Positions 21,871 through 33,328 of a stretch of 64,000 bases of DNA are shown here, one piece after another. Origin of the DNA: Serratia sp. FDAARGOS_506 (GTDB taxonomy: Bacteria; Pseudomonadota; Gammaproteobacteria; Enterobacterales; Enterobacteriaceae); assembly GCF_003812745.1 (NCBI RefSeq), contig NZ_CP033831.1, positions 1,178,001 to 1,242,000 of the forward strand, read 5' to 3'. The notes below the pieces were generated by a model. That model worked only from the letters and a program-made list of their open reading frames with translations, had not been told where the DNA came from and ran no database searches. The position numbers were made by a program, and so were the translations under genes. How positions within the stretch are numbered: the first letter of the stretch is position 1; each line of letters starts with the position of its first letter.

Positions 21871-22641
21871 TCAATGTGCTGCAATAAACGCTTCGATCAT
21901 CGTCACAAATTCGTCGGGATGAGAGATAAACGGCGCATGAGCGGCTTTGGCCACGACCTGCGACGTAGAATTCGGCCAAGCGGCGTCGAGCAGCTCGGCG
22001 ACCTTGCGTGGCACCAGCCCGTCCAGATAGCCGTAGATCCGCAGCAGCGGCAGCTCCAGCGCGGCCAAAGGCGTACGCAGATCGGCGGTGCGCAGGATCT
22101 CCAGCCCACCGTTCAACACCTCGACGCTCGGCGTCGGCTGGTTGAGCACCACCGCTTTCAGCTGACGCGCATCCTGACGCGCGCTCTCGGTACCCAGCGT
22201 CTGCAACGCCAGAAAACGCTCGACGGTGCGCTGGAAATCCAGGCTCAGCTGATGCTGGAAACCGCTTAACACGTCCGGACGGATACCCGGCCACTCATCG
22301 CGGGCGGCAAAGCACGGCGAAGAGGCCACGGTGATAAGCCCCTTGAGCCGCTCAGGCTGCATCAGCGCCGCCTGGCTGGCCACCAGCCCACCGAGCGACC
22401 AGCCAAGCCACCAGGCCTGCTGTGGGGCGGCCGCCAGCACGATTTCCGTCATCTGCTCCAGCGACAGTGCGCCGAATCCCTGGCTGCGGCCATAACCCGG
22501 CAGATCGACCAGGTGCAGGCGAAAATGCGGCGCCAGTCGCGCCTGAATGCAACTCCACACTTCGGCGTTCAAGCCCCAACCGTGCAGCAGCACAAGATCG
22601 CGTTCGCCTTCACCTATTGTTTGCCAGTACAGCGCTGTCAT
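21871..22641 (-). CDS. bioH: Pimeloyl-[acyl-carrier protein] methyl ester esterase BioH
   Basis: Alpha/beta hydrolase (256 residues) that removes the methyl group from pimeloyl-ACP ester to finish the biotin pimelate chain. The nucleophile elbow is GWSLGG with Ser82, the acid is Asp207 (YGYLDGLVP) and the base is the His in [12 protein letters not shown]. Divergent from gntX with only 40 bases between, as in E. coli. Confidence 0.96.
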   Translation of the reverse strand: MTALYWQTIGEGERDLVLLHGWGLNAEVWSCIQARLAPHFRLHLVDLPGYGRSQGFGALSLEQMTEIVLAAAPQQAWWLGWSLGGLVASQAALMQPERLKGLITVASSPCFAARDEWPGIRPDVLSGFQHQLSLDFQRTVERFLALQTLGTESARQDARQLKAVVLNQPTPSVEVLNGGLEILRTADLRTPLAALELPLLRIYGYLDGLVPRKVAELLDAAWPNSTSQVVAKAAHAPFISHPDEFVTMIEAFIAAH

Positions 22642-22681
22642 TGGTTATTGTCCTTTCATGATCACCCGTCTCGGAGGCTCT

Positions 22682-23365
22682 ATGCTATCAATCCGCAGCC
22701 GCTGTTGGCTATGCCGACAGCCGTTGAGCCTGATACGTCATGGCATCTGCAGCTGCTGCCTGCGCCATCTGCCGGTAAGCCCACCGTGTTGCCCACGCTG
22801 CGGCTTGCCCGCCGGGGCGACGCAAACGCCCTGCGGCCGCTGCCTGCAACGGCCGCCGCCCTGGCAACGATTGGTGTTCGTCGGCGACTACGTGGCCCCG
22901 CTCAGCCGGCTGGTAAAAAGGTTCAAGTTCCATCGCGCGCCCGAACTGGCGCCAACGCTGGCGCGCCTGATGCTGTTGCGCTGGCAGCAGGCACGCAGAG
23001 AGCAGTATCTGAACAGACCCGACCTGATTTTAGCGGTACCCTTGCATGCAACGCGCTGCTGGCGCCGCGGCTATAATCAGAGCGACCTGCTGGCCCGGCC
23101 GTTGGCGCGCTGGCTGGGCTGCGTCTATCGGCCCGCCGCCTTGCGCCGAGTGCGCAAAACCGCCCTGCAACAGAGGCTGAGCGCCGGGGCGCGCAGACGC
23201 AATCTGCAGCGTGCATTCGTCTGCACGGCATCGGTCGCCGGCCGGCATATCGCCCTGGTGGATGACGTGGTGACCACCGGCAGCACCGTTACGGAGATCG
23301 CGGCGCTGCTGCGGCGGCAAGGCGCCGCCTCGGTGCAGATATGGTGCGTTTGCCGCACGTTGTAG
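22682..23365 (+). CDS. gntX: ComF-like DNA utilisation protein GntX
   Basis: 227-residue phosphoribosyltransferase-fold protein of the ComF family, needed in E. coli to use DNA as a nutrient. The N-terminus has a Cys-rich zinc-ribbon (CWLC, CSCC, CCPRCGLP, CGRC) and the C-terminus the PRPP-binding motif ALVDDVVTTGST. I start at MLSIRSRCWLC (22682), preceded by GGAGG; longer frames upstream run into the divergent bioH promoter. Confidence 0.94.
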   Translation: MLSIRSRCWLCRQPLSLIRHGICSCCLRHLPVSPPCCPRCGLPAGATQTPCGRCLQRPPPWQRLVFVGDYVAPLSRLVKRFKFHRAPELAPTLARLMLLRWQQARREQYLNRPDLILAVPLHATRCWRRGYNQSDLLARPLARWLGCVYRPAALRRVRKTALQQRLSAGARRRNLQRAFVCTASVAGRHIALVDDVVTTGSTVTEIAALLRRQGAASVQIWCVCRTL

Positions 23366-23423
23366 TGCTACGGCAATGGGCGTATTATAACCGACTATAG
23401 AAGTCAACTATTGAGCTAATGCT

Positions 23424-23999
23424 ATGATCCGTATAACAGATGCTGCACAGGAACACTTTGCCAAACTGCTGGCAAATCAAGAAGAAGGCACCCAAATCCG
23501 CGTATTCGTGATCAACCCGGGCACGCCGACGGCCGAATGCGGTGTCTCTTATTGCCCGCCGGACGCGGTAGAAGCGACGGATACCGAACTGAAGTTCGAC
23601 AAACTGTCCGCCTATGTCGATGAGCTGAGCGCGCCGTACCTGGAAGACGCCGAAATCGACTTCGTGACCGATCAGCTGGGTTCTCAGCTGACGCTGAAAG
23701 CGCCGAACGCCAAGATGCGCAAGGTCGATGACGACGCGCCGTTGATGGAACGCGTGGAATACGTGCTGCAGTCGCAGATCAACCCACAGCTGGCGGGCCA
23801 CGGCGGCCGCGTGACGCTGATGGAGATCACCGACGACAACATGGCTATCCTGCAGTTCGGCGGCGGTTGCAACGGCTGCTCGATGGTCGACGTTACGCTG
23901 AAAGAAGGCATCGAGAAAGAGCTGCTGCAGAAGTTCCCGGAACTGAAGGGCGTGCGTGATTTGACCGAGCATCAGCGCGGCGAGCACTCTTACTACTGA
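23424..23999 (+). CDS. nfuA: Fe-S biogenesis protein NfuA
   Basis: 191-residue iron-sulfur carrier. Residues 1-95 form a degenerate A-type domain and residues 105-185 an NFU domain whose CxxC (Cys149, Cys152; [11 protein letters not shown]) holds a [4Fe-4S] cluster passed to targets under oxidative stress or low iron. It follows gntX by 58 bases with a possible own promoter (TATTATAAC at about 23382). An ERIC repeat sits just downstream. Confidence 0.97.
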   Translation: MIRITDAAQEHFAKLLANQEEGTQIRVFVINPGTPTAECGVSYCPPDAVEATDTELKFDKLSAYVDELSAPYLEDAEIDFVTDQLGSQLTLKAPNAKMRKVDDDAPLMERVEYVLQSQINPQLAGHGGRVTLMEITDDNMAILQFGGGCNGCSMVDVTLKEGIEKELLQKFPELKGVRDLTEHQRGEHSYY

Positions 24000-24014
24000 T
24001 TCCCCTTCTTACTT

Positions 24015-24106
24015 GAAGTTGCAGCGTTGTTGGCTGCGTAAATCCCCAGTCACTTACTTAAGTAAGCTCCTGGGGATTTACGCACTTGCCGCCTAGCTGC
24101 AACTCC
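24015..24106. repeat. ERIC-type palindromic repeat
   Basis: Large imperfect palindrome. The centre TACTTAAGTA is flanked by AAATCCCCAG...CTGGGGATTT and the ends are GAAGTTGCAGC (24015-24025) and GCTGCAACTCC (24096-24106). The core matches the ERIC primers closely (AAGTAAGTGACTGGGG and TAAGCTCCTGGGGATT). Such elements fold in RNA and lie in transcribed gaps; this one separates convergent nfuA and malQ. Confidence 0.85.
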
Positions 24107-24181
24107 AATTAATTCGGGTATCCATTATTTGGATAGGGCTACGGTCTTCATCCTTTGTCTTAATACAACGACACGCCATCG

Positions 24182-26272
24182 TCACCCCACCGACACCTTG
24201 CGCCGCCGTTTGTCCAAATCCTTCAGCAGCCGGTTTATCTGCGGGTCAGCAAACATCTCTTCCAGCGTCTGGGTCAGCTTGCGTCGCCAATTAGGGTACT
24301 GGTCACTGGTGCCGGGAATGTTGACCGGATCGGCCATGTCCAGCCAGTCTTCCGGTTGCAGGCCGAGCAAGGCGCTGGCGCTGTCGGCGACATAACGCTG
24401 CAGGCCGCGGTTGAGCAGCGGGCTCATGCCGAGCAGCGCCGCCTTCTTGCCCACCTTCTGCGGCACGCAGCCATAGCGATGCAGTCCATCCAGCAGCCCC
24501 TGTTTGGCGCGTTCCCGATCGGCGAACAGCTCCTGCAGAATCTCCGCGTCCGGATACAGGCCCAGCCGGTTGCCGAGCGTCAAATCACCGCTCTGCCAGT
24601 AACCGCGCAGCGTCGGCAGATCGTGGGTAGTGATGGTCGCCATCGCCTGCACCGGGTACGCCTGCGGCGCGCGGAAATGGTGTTCAGCGTCGCTTTCGAA
24701 ATACAGCACTTTGTATGAGTAAACGCCGCTGTCGCGCAGCTTGCCGACGATCTCCACCGGCACCGTGCCAAGATCCTCGCCGATCACCATGCAGCGGTGG
24801 CGCTGGCTTTCCAGCGCCAGCACCGCCAGCAGATCGTCCACCGGGTATTTGACGTAGGCGCCGCGATCGGCAGTTTCGCCATAAGGGATCCACCACAGCC
24901 GCAGTAGCACCATGACATGATCGATGCGCAGCGCGCCGCAGTGGGTCATGTTGGCGCGCAAAAGATCGATGAATGGCTGATAACCGCGCGCCGCCATTAC
25001 GTGCGGATCCATCGGCGGCAGGCCCCAGTTTTGCCCCAGCGGCCCCAGGATGTCCGGCGGTGCTCCGACCGATGCTTTCAAGCAGTAAAGCTCGCGGTCA
25101 CACCAGGTTTCCGCCCCGCCTTCCGCCACTCCAACCGCCAGATCGCGATACAGGCCAATCGGCATCTGTTGCTGCTGACTCTGCTCAAAACACTGTGCAA
25201 ACTGCGTGACCGCCAGCCACTGCAGCCACAGGTAAAAGCGAACCCTGTCCTGATGTTCGTCGCAGAACTGCCGCACCGCTTCGCTTTGCCCATGCCGATA
25301 GCGCTCGGGCCAGGCAGGCCAACCCCACTGGCTGGCATCGTTGGCCGCCAGATGAGCGTGCAGCGCATCGAACGCCGCCTGCTGATACAGGCTGTCGCCG
25401 CCCTCAGCCACGAACTGTTCGAACGCCTGACGCTGCGTATCGTTCGGTTTGCGCGCCTCAAACAGCGGGAACGCCAGCTTCAGCGCCGCCAGCTTCAGCT
25501 GCATCACGGCGGTGTAATCCACCCACTCCGCAGCGCGCGCCTTGGCCAGCTGCTTCTGCGTCGCCGGCTTCTGCCACCAGCGCTGCGCCGCGTCGCTGCG
25601 CTGGAAATCCTCCACTGCGTTGACATCGATATACGCCAGATTCAGCCAGCGGCGCGACGAGGGGCTGTAGGGGCTGGCGCTCTCCGGGTTGGCCGGATAC
25701 AGCGCATGAATCGGATTGAGGCCGACGAAGGCGCCGCCGCGTTCCCCCACCTGCTCCACCATCAGGCGCAGATCGCCGAAATCGCCGATGCCCCAGTTGC
25801 GATCGGAGCGCAGCGTATACAGCTGAACGCAGGCGCCCCACAGTTTCTTGCCGGTCAACAAGGCGTCCGGCTCGAAGCAGCGCCTTGGCGCGACGATCAC
25901 GCGGCATGACCACTGCTGCGCGCCTTGGCTTAGCGTCAATTGGTGGTAACCGGCCGGCAGATCGCCCGGCAGCGTCAGGGTCTTGCGCGCGCCGACGCGC
26001 CCCTGCAGACATTCGCCGTCTTCACGCTGCAGCGCCCACAGGTACTCGCCTTCGCCCGTCGGGGTCAGCGCCAGCGGCGCGCCCTGATAGAACACCTTGA
26101 CCGCCGGTAACGGTAACGCTGCGTCTTCCTGCGCGGCATCGGCCCGGTTCATGGCCGCCAGCAGCTTGCGCTTGGTCTCCGGTTCAATCGCCTGCCGCTT
26201 GCCGTGGGCATTGATGAAATCGGCAGCGATCCCTGCCTGCGCCGCCGCCTGATCGATACGCTTACGATCCAT
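24182..26272 (-). CDS. malQ: 4-alpha-glucanotransferase (amylomaltase)
   Basis: Transfers glucan chains between maltodextrins, releasing glucose, in the cytosol. 696 residues, GH77 family, with an N-terminal accessory domain and the catalytic stretches LRIDHVMVL (nucleophile Asp) and GEDLGTVP (acid/base Glu). Second gene of malPQ, nine bases after malP, so transcribed from the MalT-dependent promoter before malP. Confidence 0.96.
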   Translation of the reverse strand: MDRKRIDQAAAQAGIAADFINAHGKRQAIEPETKRKLLAAMNRADAAQEDAALPLPAVKVFYQGAPLALTPTGEGEYLWALQREDGECLQGRVGARKTLTLPGDLPAGYHQLTLSQGAQQWSCRVIVAPRRCFEPDALLTGKKLWGACVQLYTLRSDRNWGIGDFGDLRLMVEQVGERGGAFVGLNPIHALYPANPESASPYSPSSRRWLNLAYIDVNAVEDFQRSDAAQRWWQKPATQKQLAKARAAEWVDYTAVMQLKLAALKLAFPLFEARKPNDTQRQAFEQFVAEGGDSLYQQAAFDALHAHLAANDASQWGWPAWPERYRHGQSEAVRQFCDEHQDRVRFYLWLQWLAVTQFAQCFEQSQQQQMPIGLYRDLAVGVAEGGAETWCDRELYCLKASVGAPPDILGPLGQNWGLPPMDPHVMAARGYQPFIDLLRANMTHCGALRIDHVMVLLRLWWIPYGETADRGAYVKYPVDDLLAVLALESQRHRCMVIGEDLGTVPVEIVGKLRDSGVYSYKVLYFESDAEHHFRAPQAYPVQAMATITTHDLPTLRGYWQSGDLTLGNRLGLYPDAEILQELFADRERAKQGLLDGLHRYGCVPQKVGKKAALLGMSPLLNRGLQRYVADSASALLGLQPEDWLDMADPVNIPGTSDQYPNWRRKLTQTLEEMFADPQINRLLKDLDKRRRKVSVG

Positions 26273-26281
26273 TCGCTCTCC

Positions 26282-28687
26282 TTAACGTTTGGCTTGCCAG
26301 ATGCGCTGCTGGTAATCGCGAATCGAGCGATCCGAGCTGAACATGCCGACGCGCGCGGTGTTAAGGATAGTCCGCCGCGTCCATTCATCCCGATCGCGGT
26401 ACAGTTCATCGACCCGGCGCTGCGCCTGGCAGTACGAGGCGAAGTCCGCCAGCACCAGATAGGGATCGCCGCCCTCCAGCAGGCTGTGCAGCATCATGTC
26501 GAACGCGTGCTTGTCGCCGTGGCTGAACATGCCGCTCGCCAGCTCGTCCAGAATCGCCTTCAGGTGCTTGTCTTTCTTGCGATAGCTAAGCGGATCATAG
26601 CCCTTCGCCAGTATCGCCTTCACCTGCTCCACGGTATTGCCGAAGATAAAGATATTGTCTTCGCCCACCTGCTCGGCGATTTCGACGTTGGCGCCGTCCA
26701 GCGTGCCGACCGTCAGCGCGCCGTTCAGCGCCAGCTTCATGTTGCCGGTACCGGAGGCCTCTTTACCGGCGGTGGAGATCTGCTCGGAGATATCCGCCGC
26801 CGGGATCATCAGTTCAGCCACCGACACGCGGTAGTCGGGAATGAACGCCACTTTCAGGCGATCTTTCACCAACGGATCGTTATTGATCTTCTCGGCCGCC
26901 TGGTTGATCGCGTAAATGATGTTCTTCGCCAGGTAGTAGCCCGGCGCCGCCTTGGCGCCGAACAGGAAGACGCGCGGCACGATGTCCAGATTCGGGTTGT
27001 CGCGCAGCTGGCGATACAGCGACAGGATGTGCAGCAGGTTAAGGTGCTGGCGTTTGTACTCGTGCAGACGCTTGATCTGCACGTCGAAAATAGCATCCGG
27101 GTCGAGCGTCAACCCCATCACGCCGTGCACGTAATGGGCCAGCGCCACCTTGTTGTCGCGTTTGATCTGCTGATAACGCTGGCGGAACGCCGCGTCGTCG
27201 GCGAATTTCTCCAGCCCGCGCAGCGCGTCGAGATCGCTCGCCCACTCCACTTTCAGCGTCTCGTCGATCAGGCCCGACAGCGCCGGATTGCACTGTTTCA
27301 GCCAGCGGCGCGGCGTGATGCCGTTGGTGACGTTATGGAATTTGTTTGGCCACAACTGGTGATATTCCGGGAACAGATCTTTCACCACCAGGTCCGAGTG
27401 CAGCTGCGCCACGCCGTTGACCGCAAAGCCGCTTACCACGCACAGATTGGCCATGCGCACCTGCTTGTTGTGGTGCACCGCCAGTTTGGCCCACACCGCC
27501 TCATCGCCCGGCCAGTGCTTATCCACCAATTTTTTAAACCTGGCGTTGATCTGTTTGATGATGGAGAAATGGCGCGGCAGCAGGCTGCGCACCAGTTTTT
27601 CATCCCAGCACTCCAGCGCTTCCGGCATCAGGGTGTGGTTGGTATAGGCGAAGGTGTTGCTGGTGATCGCCCAGGCCGCCTCCCACTCCAGCTGGTACTC
27701 GTCCAGCAGAATGCGCAGCATTTCCGGAATGGCGATGGTCGGATGGGTGTCGTTCAGCTGGATCACTTCATACTTCGGCAGCTCTTCAATCTTGCGGCCG
27801 GCCTGATGGTGCTTGCGCAAAATATCCGCCACCGAGCAGGCACACTGGAAATACTGCTGCATCAGGCGCAGGCGCTTGCCGGCCTGATGGTTGTCGTTCG
27901 GGTAAAGCACCTTGGTCAGCTTGTCGGCTTCTACGCCCTGTTTCTCCGCCTGCAAGAATTTGCCGTCGTTGAAATCGCTCAGGTTGAACGGATGCTGATG
28001 GGTCGCCTGCCACAGGCGCAACGGCTGCGCCACGCCGTTGCGATATCCCAGCACCGGCAGATCCCAGGCTTCGCCGCGCAGGATGAAGGCCGGGCGCCAC
28101 AGTTCGCGGCCGTCGGCCTGCTTTTCCAGCTTGCCGCCGATGCCCACGTCCACTGCCAGCGCGGCGTTGTGGCGGAACCATGGGTAGCTTTCGCGCTGCC
28201 AGTTATCCGGTGCCTCTTGCTGTTGCCCATCGAGGAACGACTGACGGAACAGCCCGTACTGGTAGTTCAGCCCATAGCCGGTAGCCGGTTGTTCCACCGT
28301 CGCCATCGAGTCGAGGAAACAGGCCGCCAAGCGCCCCAGCCCGCCGTTGCCCAGCGCCGGATCGGTTTCCTGCTCCAGCAGATCCGCCAGCTTGACGTTC
28401 TGCTCCGCCAGCGCCTGCTCGACGGTGTCGTACCAGCCCAGGTTGATCAGGTTGTTCGCCGTCAGCCGGCCGATCAGAAACTCCATCGAGATGTAGTTCA
28501 CGTGGCGCAGCGGTTTGGCGCTTTTGCGCGGCGCCGGCTGCGCGGCCAACTGCTCGGCCAGCGCCGCACTGACGGCTTCCCACCATTGATGCTGCGTCAT
28601 CTGCTGTGCGGAACTGAGGCCGAATCGTTGCCACTGGCGGGCAAGCGCCGCCAGAAAAGCATCCTTCTTGAGCGTAGGCTGTGACAT
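26282..28687 (-). CDS. malP: Maltodextrin phosphorylase
   Basis: GT35 phosphorylase (801 residues) that releases glucose 1-phosphate from maltodextrins. The pyridoxal phosphate lysine is in [17 protein letters not shown]. It is a close paralogue of glgP 7 kb away, but its place (malQ downstream, divergent malT, MalT boxes upstream) fixes the identity. First gene of malPQ. Confidence 0.95.
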   Translation of the reverse strand: MSQPTLKKDAFLAALARQWQRFGLSSAQQMTQHQWWEAVSAALAEQLAAQPAPRKSAKPLRHVNYISMEFLIGRLTANNLINLGWYDTVEQALAEQNVKLADLLEQETDPALGNGGLGRLAACFLDSMATVEQPATGYGLNYQYGLFRQSFLDGQQQEAPDNWQRESYPWFRHNAALAVDVGIGGKLEKQADGRELWRPAFILRGEAWDLPVLGYRNGVAQPLRLWQATHQHPFNLSDFNDGKFLQAEKQGVEADKLTKVLYPNDNHQAGKRLRLMQQYFQCACSVADILRKHHQAGRKIEELPKYEVIQLNDTHPTIAIPEMLRILLDEYQLEWEAAWAITSNTFAYTNHTLMPEALECWDEKLVRSLLPRHFSIIKQINARFKKLVDKHWPGDEAVWAKLAVHHNKQVRMANLCVVSGFAVNGVAQLHSDLVVKDLFPEYHQLWPNKFHNVTNGITPRRWLKQCNPALSGLIDETLKVEWASDLDALRGLEKFADDAAFRQRYQQIKRDNKVALAHYVHGVMGLTLDPDAIFDVQIKRLHEYKRQHLNLLHILSLYRQLRDNPNLDIVPRVFLFGAKAAPGYYLAKNIIYAINQAAEKINNDPLVKDRLKVAFIPDYRVSVAELMIPAADISEQISTAGKEASGTGNMKLALNGALTVGTLDGANVEIAEQVGEDNIFIFGNTVEQVKAILAKGYDPLSYRKKDKHLKAILDELASGMFSHGDKHAFDMMLHSLLEGGDPYLVLADFASYCQAQRRVDELYRDRDEWTRRTILNTARVGMFSSDRSIRDYQQRIWQAKR

Positions 28688-28767
28688 AAGGAAAACTCTC
28701 TATCCAGTAAGTGGGTCAAATTGCCGCTATCGTGCCGGTGAGAAAGCCTGACGGCATCATCCCGCCT

Positions 28768-28788
28768 GGGGATTAGCTGGGGAGGAGG
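28768..28788. promoter_or_regulatory. MalT boxes in the malP-malT gap
   Basis: Two direct repeats: GGGGATTAGC (28768-28777) and GGGGAGGAGG (28779-28788), with a weaker GGGGCGTAG at 28792-28800. The known MalT box is GGGGA(T/G)GAGG; the second copy is a perfect match. They lie 80-100 bases upstream of malP. The rest of the 460-base gap (28688-29147) should hold the malT promoter; TGTGA at 28992 is at best a CRP half-site. Confidence 0.75.
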
Positions 28789-29147
28789 ATTGGGGCGTAG
28801 CTGGAATTGTGATCTCAGGCACTGTTTGACTCCCTTGCAACGATGCAAAAAAGCCCGCCAACGCGTGCGGCGAGCACTGAGAACGTTAACCATGACGTTA
28901 GCACAAGTATTCGCACTGCTGAAGTTTTGTCCATGGCCGGAAATGCGATCCGCCAGCGCATCACCGCGCGCCGGCAACAAACGTAAAAAAGTGTGATCGA
29001 TAGCAACTTAACTCCAAGCCGATGCGGAAGCTTGTTGCAATACGTTTAGGGTTGGCAGAAGTTAGGGGGAGCTATTAATTACGAACCATAAAATAATTAG
29101 CGCCACTCCAATCCCGGCGGGAACCGCGATTTATACCCTGGAATACT

Positions 29148-31862
29148 ATGCTGATCCCATCAAAACTGAGCCGCCCGGTACGGCTGCAAAATACCGTGAT
29201 CCGCGATCGCCTGCTGGCCAAACTGGCCAGCGCGGGCAACTATCGCCTGACACTGGTCAATTGCCCGGCGGGATACGGGAAAACCACGCTGATCGCCCAA
29301 TGGGCGGCCGGCAAGGCCGATCTGGGCTGGTATTCTCTGGATGAGAGCGACAACCAACCGGAGCGCTTCGCCAGCTACCTGATCGCCGCGCTGCAGCAGG
29401 CCAGCGGCGGCCGCTGCGTCAAGAGCGAGGCGCTGAGCCAGAAGCATCAGTACGCCAGCCTGTCGGCGCTGTTCGCCCAGCTGTTTATCGAGCTGGCCGA
29501 CTGGCACCAGCCGCTGTACCTGGTGATCGACGACTATCACCTGATCACCAACGACGCTATCCACGAAGCCATGCGCTTTTTCCTGCGCCATCAGCCGGAA
29601 AACCTGACGCTGATCCTGCTCTCGCGCACCCTGCCGCCGCTCGGCATCGCCAATCTGCGCGTGCGCGATCAGCTGCTGGAAATGGGCACGCAGCAGCTGG
29701 CGTTTACCCATCAGGAAGCCAAACAGTTCTTCGACTGCCGCCTGGCGGCGCCGATGGAACAGCAGGACAGCAGCCGCCTGTGCGACGAAGTCGAAGGCTG
29801 GGCCACCGCGCTGCAGCTGATCGCGCTGTCGGCCCGCCAGTCCGCCTCATCGGCCCAGCTGTCGGCCAAGCGCCTGGCGGGGCTGAATGCCAGCCACCTG
29901 TCCGACTACCTGGTGGACGAAGTACTGGATCACGTCGATGCCGATGCGCGCGCCTTCCTGCTGCGCTGTTCGGTGCTGCGCTCGATGAACGACGCGCTGA
30001 TCGTGCGGCTGACCGGCGAAGACAACGGCCAGCAACGGCTGGAGGAGCTGGAGCGCCAGGGGCTGTTTATCCACCGCATGGACGACACCGGCGAATGGTT
30101 CAACTTCCATCCGCTGTTCGCCTCTTTCCTGCGCCAGCGTTGCCAGTGGGAGCTGGCGCTGGAACTGCCGGGGTTGCACCGCGCCGCCGCCGAGGGCTGG
30201 CTGGCGCTGGGGTATCCGGCGGAGGCCATTCACCATGCGCTGGCGGCCAGCGACGTCAGCATGCTGCGCGATATCCTGCTGCAACACGCCTGGTCGCTGT
30301 TCCACCACAGCGAACTGGCCTTGCTGGAAGAGTGCCTCAACGCGCTGCCCTATGAGCGCCTGATCCAGAATCCCAAGCTGGCGCTGCTGCAGGCCTGGCT
30401 GGCGCAGAGCCAGCACCGCTACGGCGAGGTCAACACCCTGCTGGAGCGTGCCGAACGCACCATGCGCGAACAGAAAATCGAGATAGACCAAACGCTGCAC
30501 GCCGAGTTCGACGCCCTGCGTGCCCAGGTGGCGATCAACGCCGGCAAGCCGGAAGAGGCCGAACGGCTGGCGACCGAAGCGTTGAAATTCCTGCCGCTGT
30601 CCAGTTACTACAGCCGCATCGTCGCCACCTCGGTGACCGGCGAAGTGCACCACTGCAAAGGCGAACTGGCGCGCGCGCTGCCGATGATGCAGCAAACCGA
30701 GCAGATGGCGCGTCGCCATCAGGCCAACCATTACGCGCTCTGGGCACTGTTGCAGCAGAGCGAAATCCTCATCGCCCAGGGCTTCCTGCAGGCCGCTTAC
30801 GAAACCCAGGACAAGGCGTTCGAACTGATCCGCGAGCAGCACCTGGAACAGCTGCCGATGCACGAGTTCCTGCTGCGCATTCGCGCGCAGATCTTGTGGT
30901 CGTGGTCGCGGCTGGACGAGGCGGAAGACGCGGCGCGCACCGGGCTGAAAATCCTGGCGAACTACCAGCCGCAGCAACAGCTGCAGTGCATCGCCATGCT
31001 GGCCAAATGCTCGCTGGCGCGCGGCGATCTGGACAATGCCAATACCCACCTGCAGCGCTGTGAAACCCTGCTGCACGGCGCCCACTACCATCGCGACTGG
31101 CTGACCAACACCGACAAGTCACGGGTGATCCACTGGCAGATGACCGGCGACACCGCCGCCGCCGCCCAGTGGCTGCGCCACACCGAAAAACCCGGCATGG
31201 CGGACAACCACTTCACGCAGGGCCAGTGGCGCAACATTGCGCGGGTGCAGATCCTGCTCGGCCAGTATGATGAGGCCGGCGTGGTGCTGGATGAGCTGAA
31301 CGAAAACGCCCGCCGGCTGCGGCTGGTGAGCGATCTCAACCGTAACCTGCTGCTCAGCAACCAGCTGTACTGGCTGCAAGAGCGCAAGGGCGAAGCGCAG
31401 CAGGCGCTGATCGAAGCGCTGTCGCTGGCTAACCGCACCGGTTTCATCAGCCACTTCGTCATCGAGGGCGAAGCGATGGCGCAGCAGCTGCGCCAGCTGA
31501 TCCAGCTCAACACGCTGCCGGAGCTGGAACAACATCGCGCCCAGCGCATCCTGCGCGACATCAACCAGCATCATCGGCACAAGTTCGCGCATTTTGACGA
31601 GAACTTCGTCGATAAGCTGCTGACCCATCCGCAGGTGCCGGAGCTGATCCGCACCAGTCCGCTCACCCAGCGCGAATGGCAGGTGCTGGGGCTGATCTAT
31701 TCCGGCTACAGTAATGACCAGATCGCCGGCGAGCTGGACGTAGCGGCCACCACCATCAAGACGCACATCCGCAATCTGTATCAGAAGCTCGGCGTGGCCC
31801 ATCGCCAGGAGGCGGTGCAGCAGGCGCAGCAGCTGTTGAAGATGATGGGGTACGGCGCTTAA
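29148..31862 (+). CDS. malT: Maltose regulon transcriptional activator MalT
   Basis: STAND-class ATPase activator (904 residues) switched on by maltotriose and ATP. The N-terminal NOD module has the Walker A motif [15 protein letters not shown] (about residues 37-51) and Walker B LVIDDYH; a winged-helix linker, a TPR-like superhelical sensor (about 440-800) and a C-terminal LuxR-type DNA-binding domain ([22 protein letters not shown], then [14 protein letters not shown]) follow. It activates the malPQ promoter lying directly upstream on the other strand. Confidence 0.97.
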   Translation: MLIPSKLSRPVRLQNTVIRDRLLAKLASAGNYRLTLVNCPAGYGKTTLIAQWAAGKADLGWYSLDESDNQPERFASYLIAALQQASGGRCVKSEALSQKHQYASLSALFAQLFIELADWHQPLYLVIDDYHLITNDAIHEAMRFFLRHQPENLTLILLSRTLPPLGIANLRVRDQLLEMGTQQLAFTHQEAKQFFDCRLAAPMEQQDSSRLCDEVEGWATALQLIALSARQSASSAQLSAKRLAGLNASHLSDYLVDEVLDHVDADARAFLLRCSVLRSMNDALIVRLTGEDNGQQRLEELERQGLFIHRMDDTGEWFNFHPLFASFLRQRCQWELALELPGLHRAAAEGWLALGYPAEAIHHALAASDVSMLRDILLQHAWSLFHHSELALLEECLNALPYERLIQNPKLALLQAWLAQSQHRYGEVNTLLERAERTMREQKIEIDQTLHAEFDALRAQVAINAGKPEEAERLATEALKFLPLSSYYSRIVATSVTGEVHHCKGELARALPMMQQTEQMARRHQANHYALWALLQQSEILIAQGFLQAAYETQDKAFELIREQHLEQLPMHEFLLRIRAQILWSWSRLDEAEDAARTGLKILANYQPQQQLQCIAMLAKCSLARGDLDNANTHLQRCETLLHGAHYHRDWLTNTDKSRVIHWQMTGDTAAAAQWLRHTEKPGMADNHFTQGQWRNIARVQILLGQYDEAGVVLDELNENARRLRLVSDLNRNLLLSNQLYWLQERKGEAQQALIEALSLANRTGFISHFVIEGEAMAQQLRQLIQLNTLPELEQHRAQRILRDINQHHRHKFAHFDENFVDKLLTHPQVPELIRTSPLTQREWQVLGLIYSGYSNDQIAGELDVAATTIKTHIRNLYQKLGVAHRQEAVQQAQQLLKMMGYGA

Positions 31863-31944
31863 AAACCCTGATATCCCTCTGGTCTTAAACGCCGCAGAGT
31901 TGGTTACAATAGCGGCGTCCCCCAATTACGAGGCAGTCAGCAGT

Positions 31945-32271
31945 ATGGAACAGTTCGAAGCGATCAACGTTGAGCAGGCGTACACCCGCTGGAAAGAGGG
32001 CAGCGCCGCCCTGGTCGACATCCGCGATCCGCAAAGTTTTGAAGCCGGGCATACGCCGGGCGCCTTCCACCTCACCAACGCCACCCTGTCGGCCTTTATG
32101 CAGCAAAACGACTTCGAGCGGCCGGTGATGGTGATGTGCTACCACGGCAATAGCAGCCGCAGCGCGGCGCAGTACCTGCTGCACCAGGGGTTCGACGCGG
32201 TCTACAGCATCGACGGCGGTTTCGAGGCCTGGGCCCGCCAGTATCCGCAAGACGTGGAAACCTCTGCCTGA
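31945..32271 (+). CDS. glpE: Thiosulfate sulfurtransferase GlpE
   Basis: Single-domain rhodanese of 108 residues, with the catalytic Cys65 in the loop CYHGNSSRS. It moves sulfur from thiosulfate to cyanide or thioredoxin; its link to glycerol metabolism is only by operon. The start ATG at 31945 is preceded by a weak GAGG. A -10 like TACAAT lies just upstream (about 31904). Confidence 0.95.
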   Translation: MEQFEAINVEQAYTRWKEGSAALVDIRDPQSFEAGHTPGAFHLTNATLSAFMQQNDFERPVMVMCYHGNSSRSAAQYLLHQGFDAVYSIDGGFEAWARQYPQDVETSA

Positions 32272-32280
32272 TTCCCGCCA

Positions 32281-32315
32281 CCCGCCGTGCGTCGGCGGGC
32301 TTCCCTTCATTTTTG
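32281..32315 (+). terminator. Terminator after glpE
   Basis: Perfect 7-bp stem CCCGCCG-TGCGT-CGGCGGG (32281-32299), then CTTCCCTTCATTTTT. It lies ten bases after the glpE stop and before a separate glpG promoter. Confidence 0.7.
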
Positions 32316-32347
32316 TGCGCGTTTTCGCGGGTTTTTCGCAGATCCGT

Positions 32348-32378
32348 TTGCCAGCGCTCAGGATTTCAACGTTATAAT
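32348..32378 (+). promoter_or_regulatory. Probable glpG promoter
   Basis: TTGCCA (32348-32353), a 19-base spacer and a perfect TATAAT (32373-32378), about 65 bases before the glpG ATG. Together with the preceding terminator this suggests glpGR can be expressed apart from glpE. Confidence 0.55.
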
Positions 32379-32441
32379 CGGCCGTCAGGGTCGCCGCCGA
32401 GCAAGCCGCGGCCAAAATCATTCACTTACGACGGAAGAGCA

Positions 32442-33278
32442 ATGGTTAGAGTAATCGCCATATCCAACCCGCGCCTGGCGCTGGCCTTTGTCGACTATAT
32501 GGCGACCCAGGGCATTCGGCTTGAGCTGCGCAACAGCGGCGAGGCGGCGGAAATCTGGCTGGCCGACGACGGTCACCTCGAGCAGGTGCAACACGAGCTG
32601 CAGCAGTTTTTGGTCGATCCACTCAACCGCCGTTATCAGGCCGCCAGTTGGCAGACCGGCCATACCGACGCCGGGCTGCACTATCAGAGCGAATCCTATC
32701 TGCACACCCTGCGCAGCAAGGCCGGGCCGCTGACGCTCGGCGTGATGGTGCTGTGCATCGCGGTCTACATCCTGATGCAAGTGCTGGGCGACGATGCCGT
32801 GATGTACTGGCTCTCCTGGCCGCAGGACAGCAGCCAATACACGCAGCTGTGGCGCTGGGTCAGCCATGCGTTCCTGCATTTCTCCCTGCTGCATATCCTG
32901 TTTAACCTGATGTGGTGGTGGTATCTCGGCGGCCAGATGGAAAAACGCCTCGGTGCCGGCAAGCTGTTCGTGCTGGCGGTGGTGTCGGCCTTCTTCAGCG
33001 GCTGGGCGCAATCGCTGTTCAGCGGCGCGCTGTTCGGCGGGCTGTCGGGTGTGGTCTATGCGCTGATGGGCTATGTGTGGCTGACGGGTGAACGGGCGCC
33101 GGAGCGTGGCCTGATGCTGCCGCGCGGGCTGATGGTGTTCTCGGTGCTGTGGCTGGTGGCCGGATATTTCGATATTTTAGGAATGTCGATCGCCAACGCG
33201 GCACACGTAGCCGGTTTAGTGTTAGGGTTATTGATGGCATTTTGGGATACGCGTCATCGCGCACACAACGAACAATAA
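32442..33278 (+). CDS. glpG: Rhomboid intramembrane serine protease GlpG
   Basis: Inner-membrane protease of 278 residues that cuts within or near transmembrane segments. A cytoplasmic N-terminal domain (1-90) precedes six membrane helices. The catalytic dyad is Ser202 ([10 protein letters not shown]) and His255 ([11 protein letters not shown]), the positions expected from E. coli Ser201 and His254. Followed 50 bases later by glpR. Confidence 0.97.
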   Translation: MVRVIAISNPRLALAFVDYMATQGIRLELRNSGEAAEIWLADDGHLEQVQHELQQFLVDPLNRRYQAASWQTGHTDAGLHYQSESYLHTLRSKAGPLTLGVMVLCIAVYILMQVLGDDAVMYWLSWPQDSSQYTQLWRWVSHAFLHFSLLHILFNLMWWWYLGGQMEKRLGAGKLFVLAVVSAFFSGWAQSLFSGALFGGLSGVVYALMGYVWLTGERAPERGLMLPRGLMVFSVLWLVAGYFDILGMSIANAAHVAGLVLGLLMAFWDTRHRAHNEQ

Positions 33279-33328
33279 CAGCCGGGAGCTGTGCCCAGCG
33301 GGCATAGCGGGCGTTTTAGGGGATTATC

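Noticed and set aside
23370-23423. IscR site upstream of nfuA
   Set aside because: The similarity to the type 2 motif is too weak to support, although IscR control is known in E. coli.
26204-28684. 826-codon open frame antisense to malP
   Set aside because: Antisense shadow; malP motifs are unambiguous.
28990-29015. CRP site before malT (TGTGATCGATAGCAACT)
   Set aside because: Only the left half-site is good; the right half does not match TCACA.
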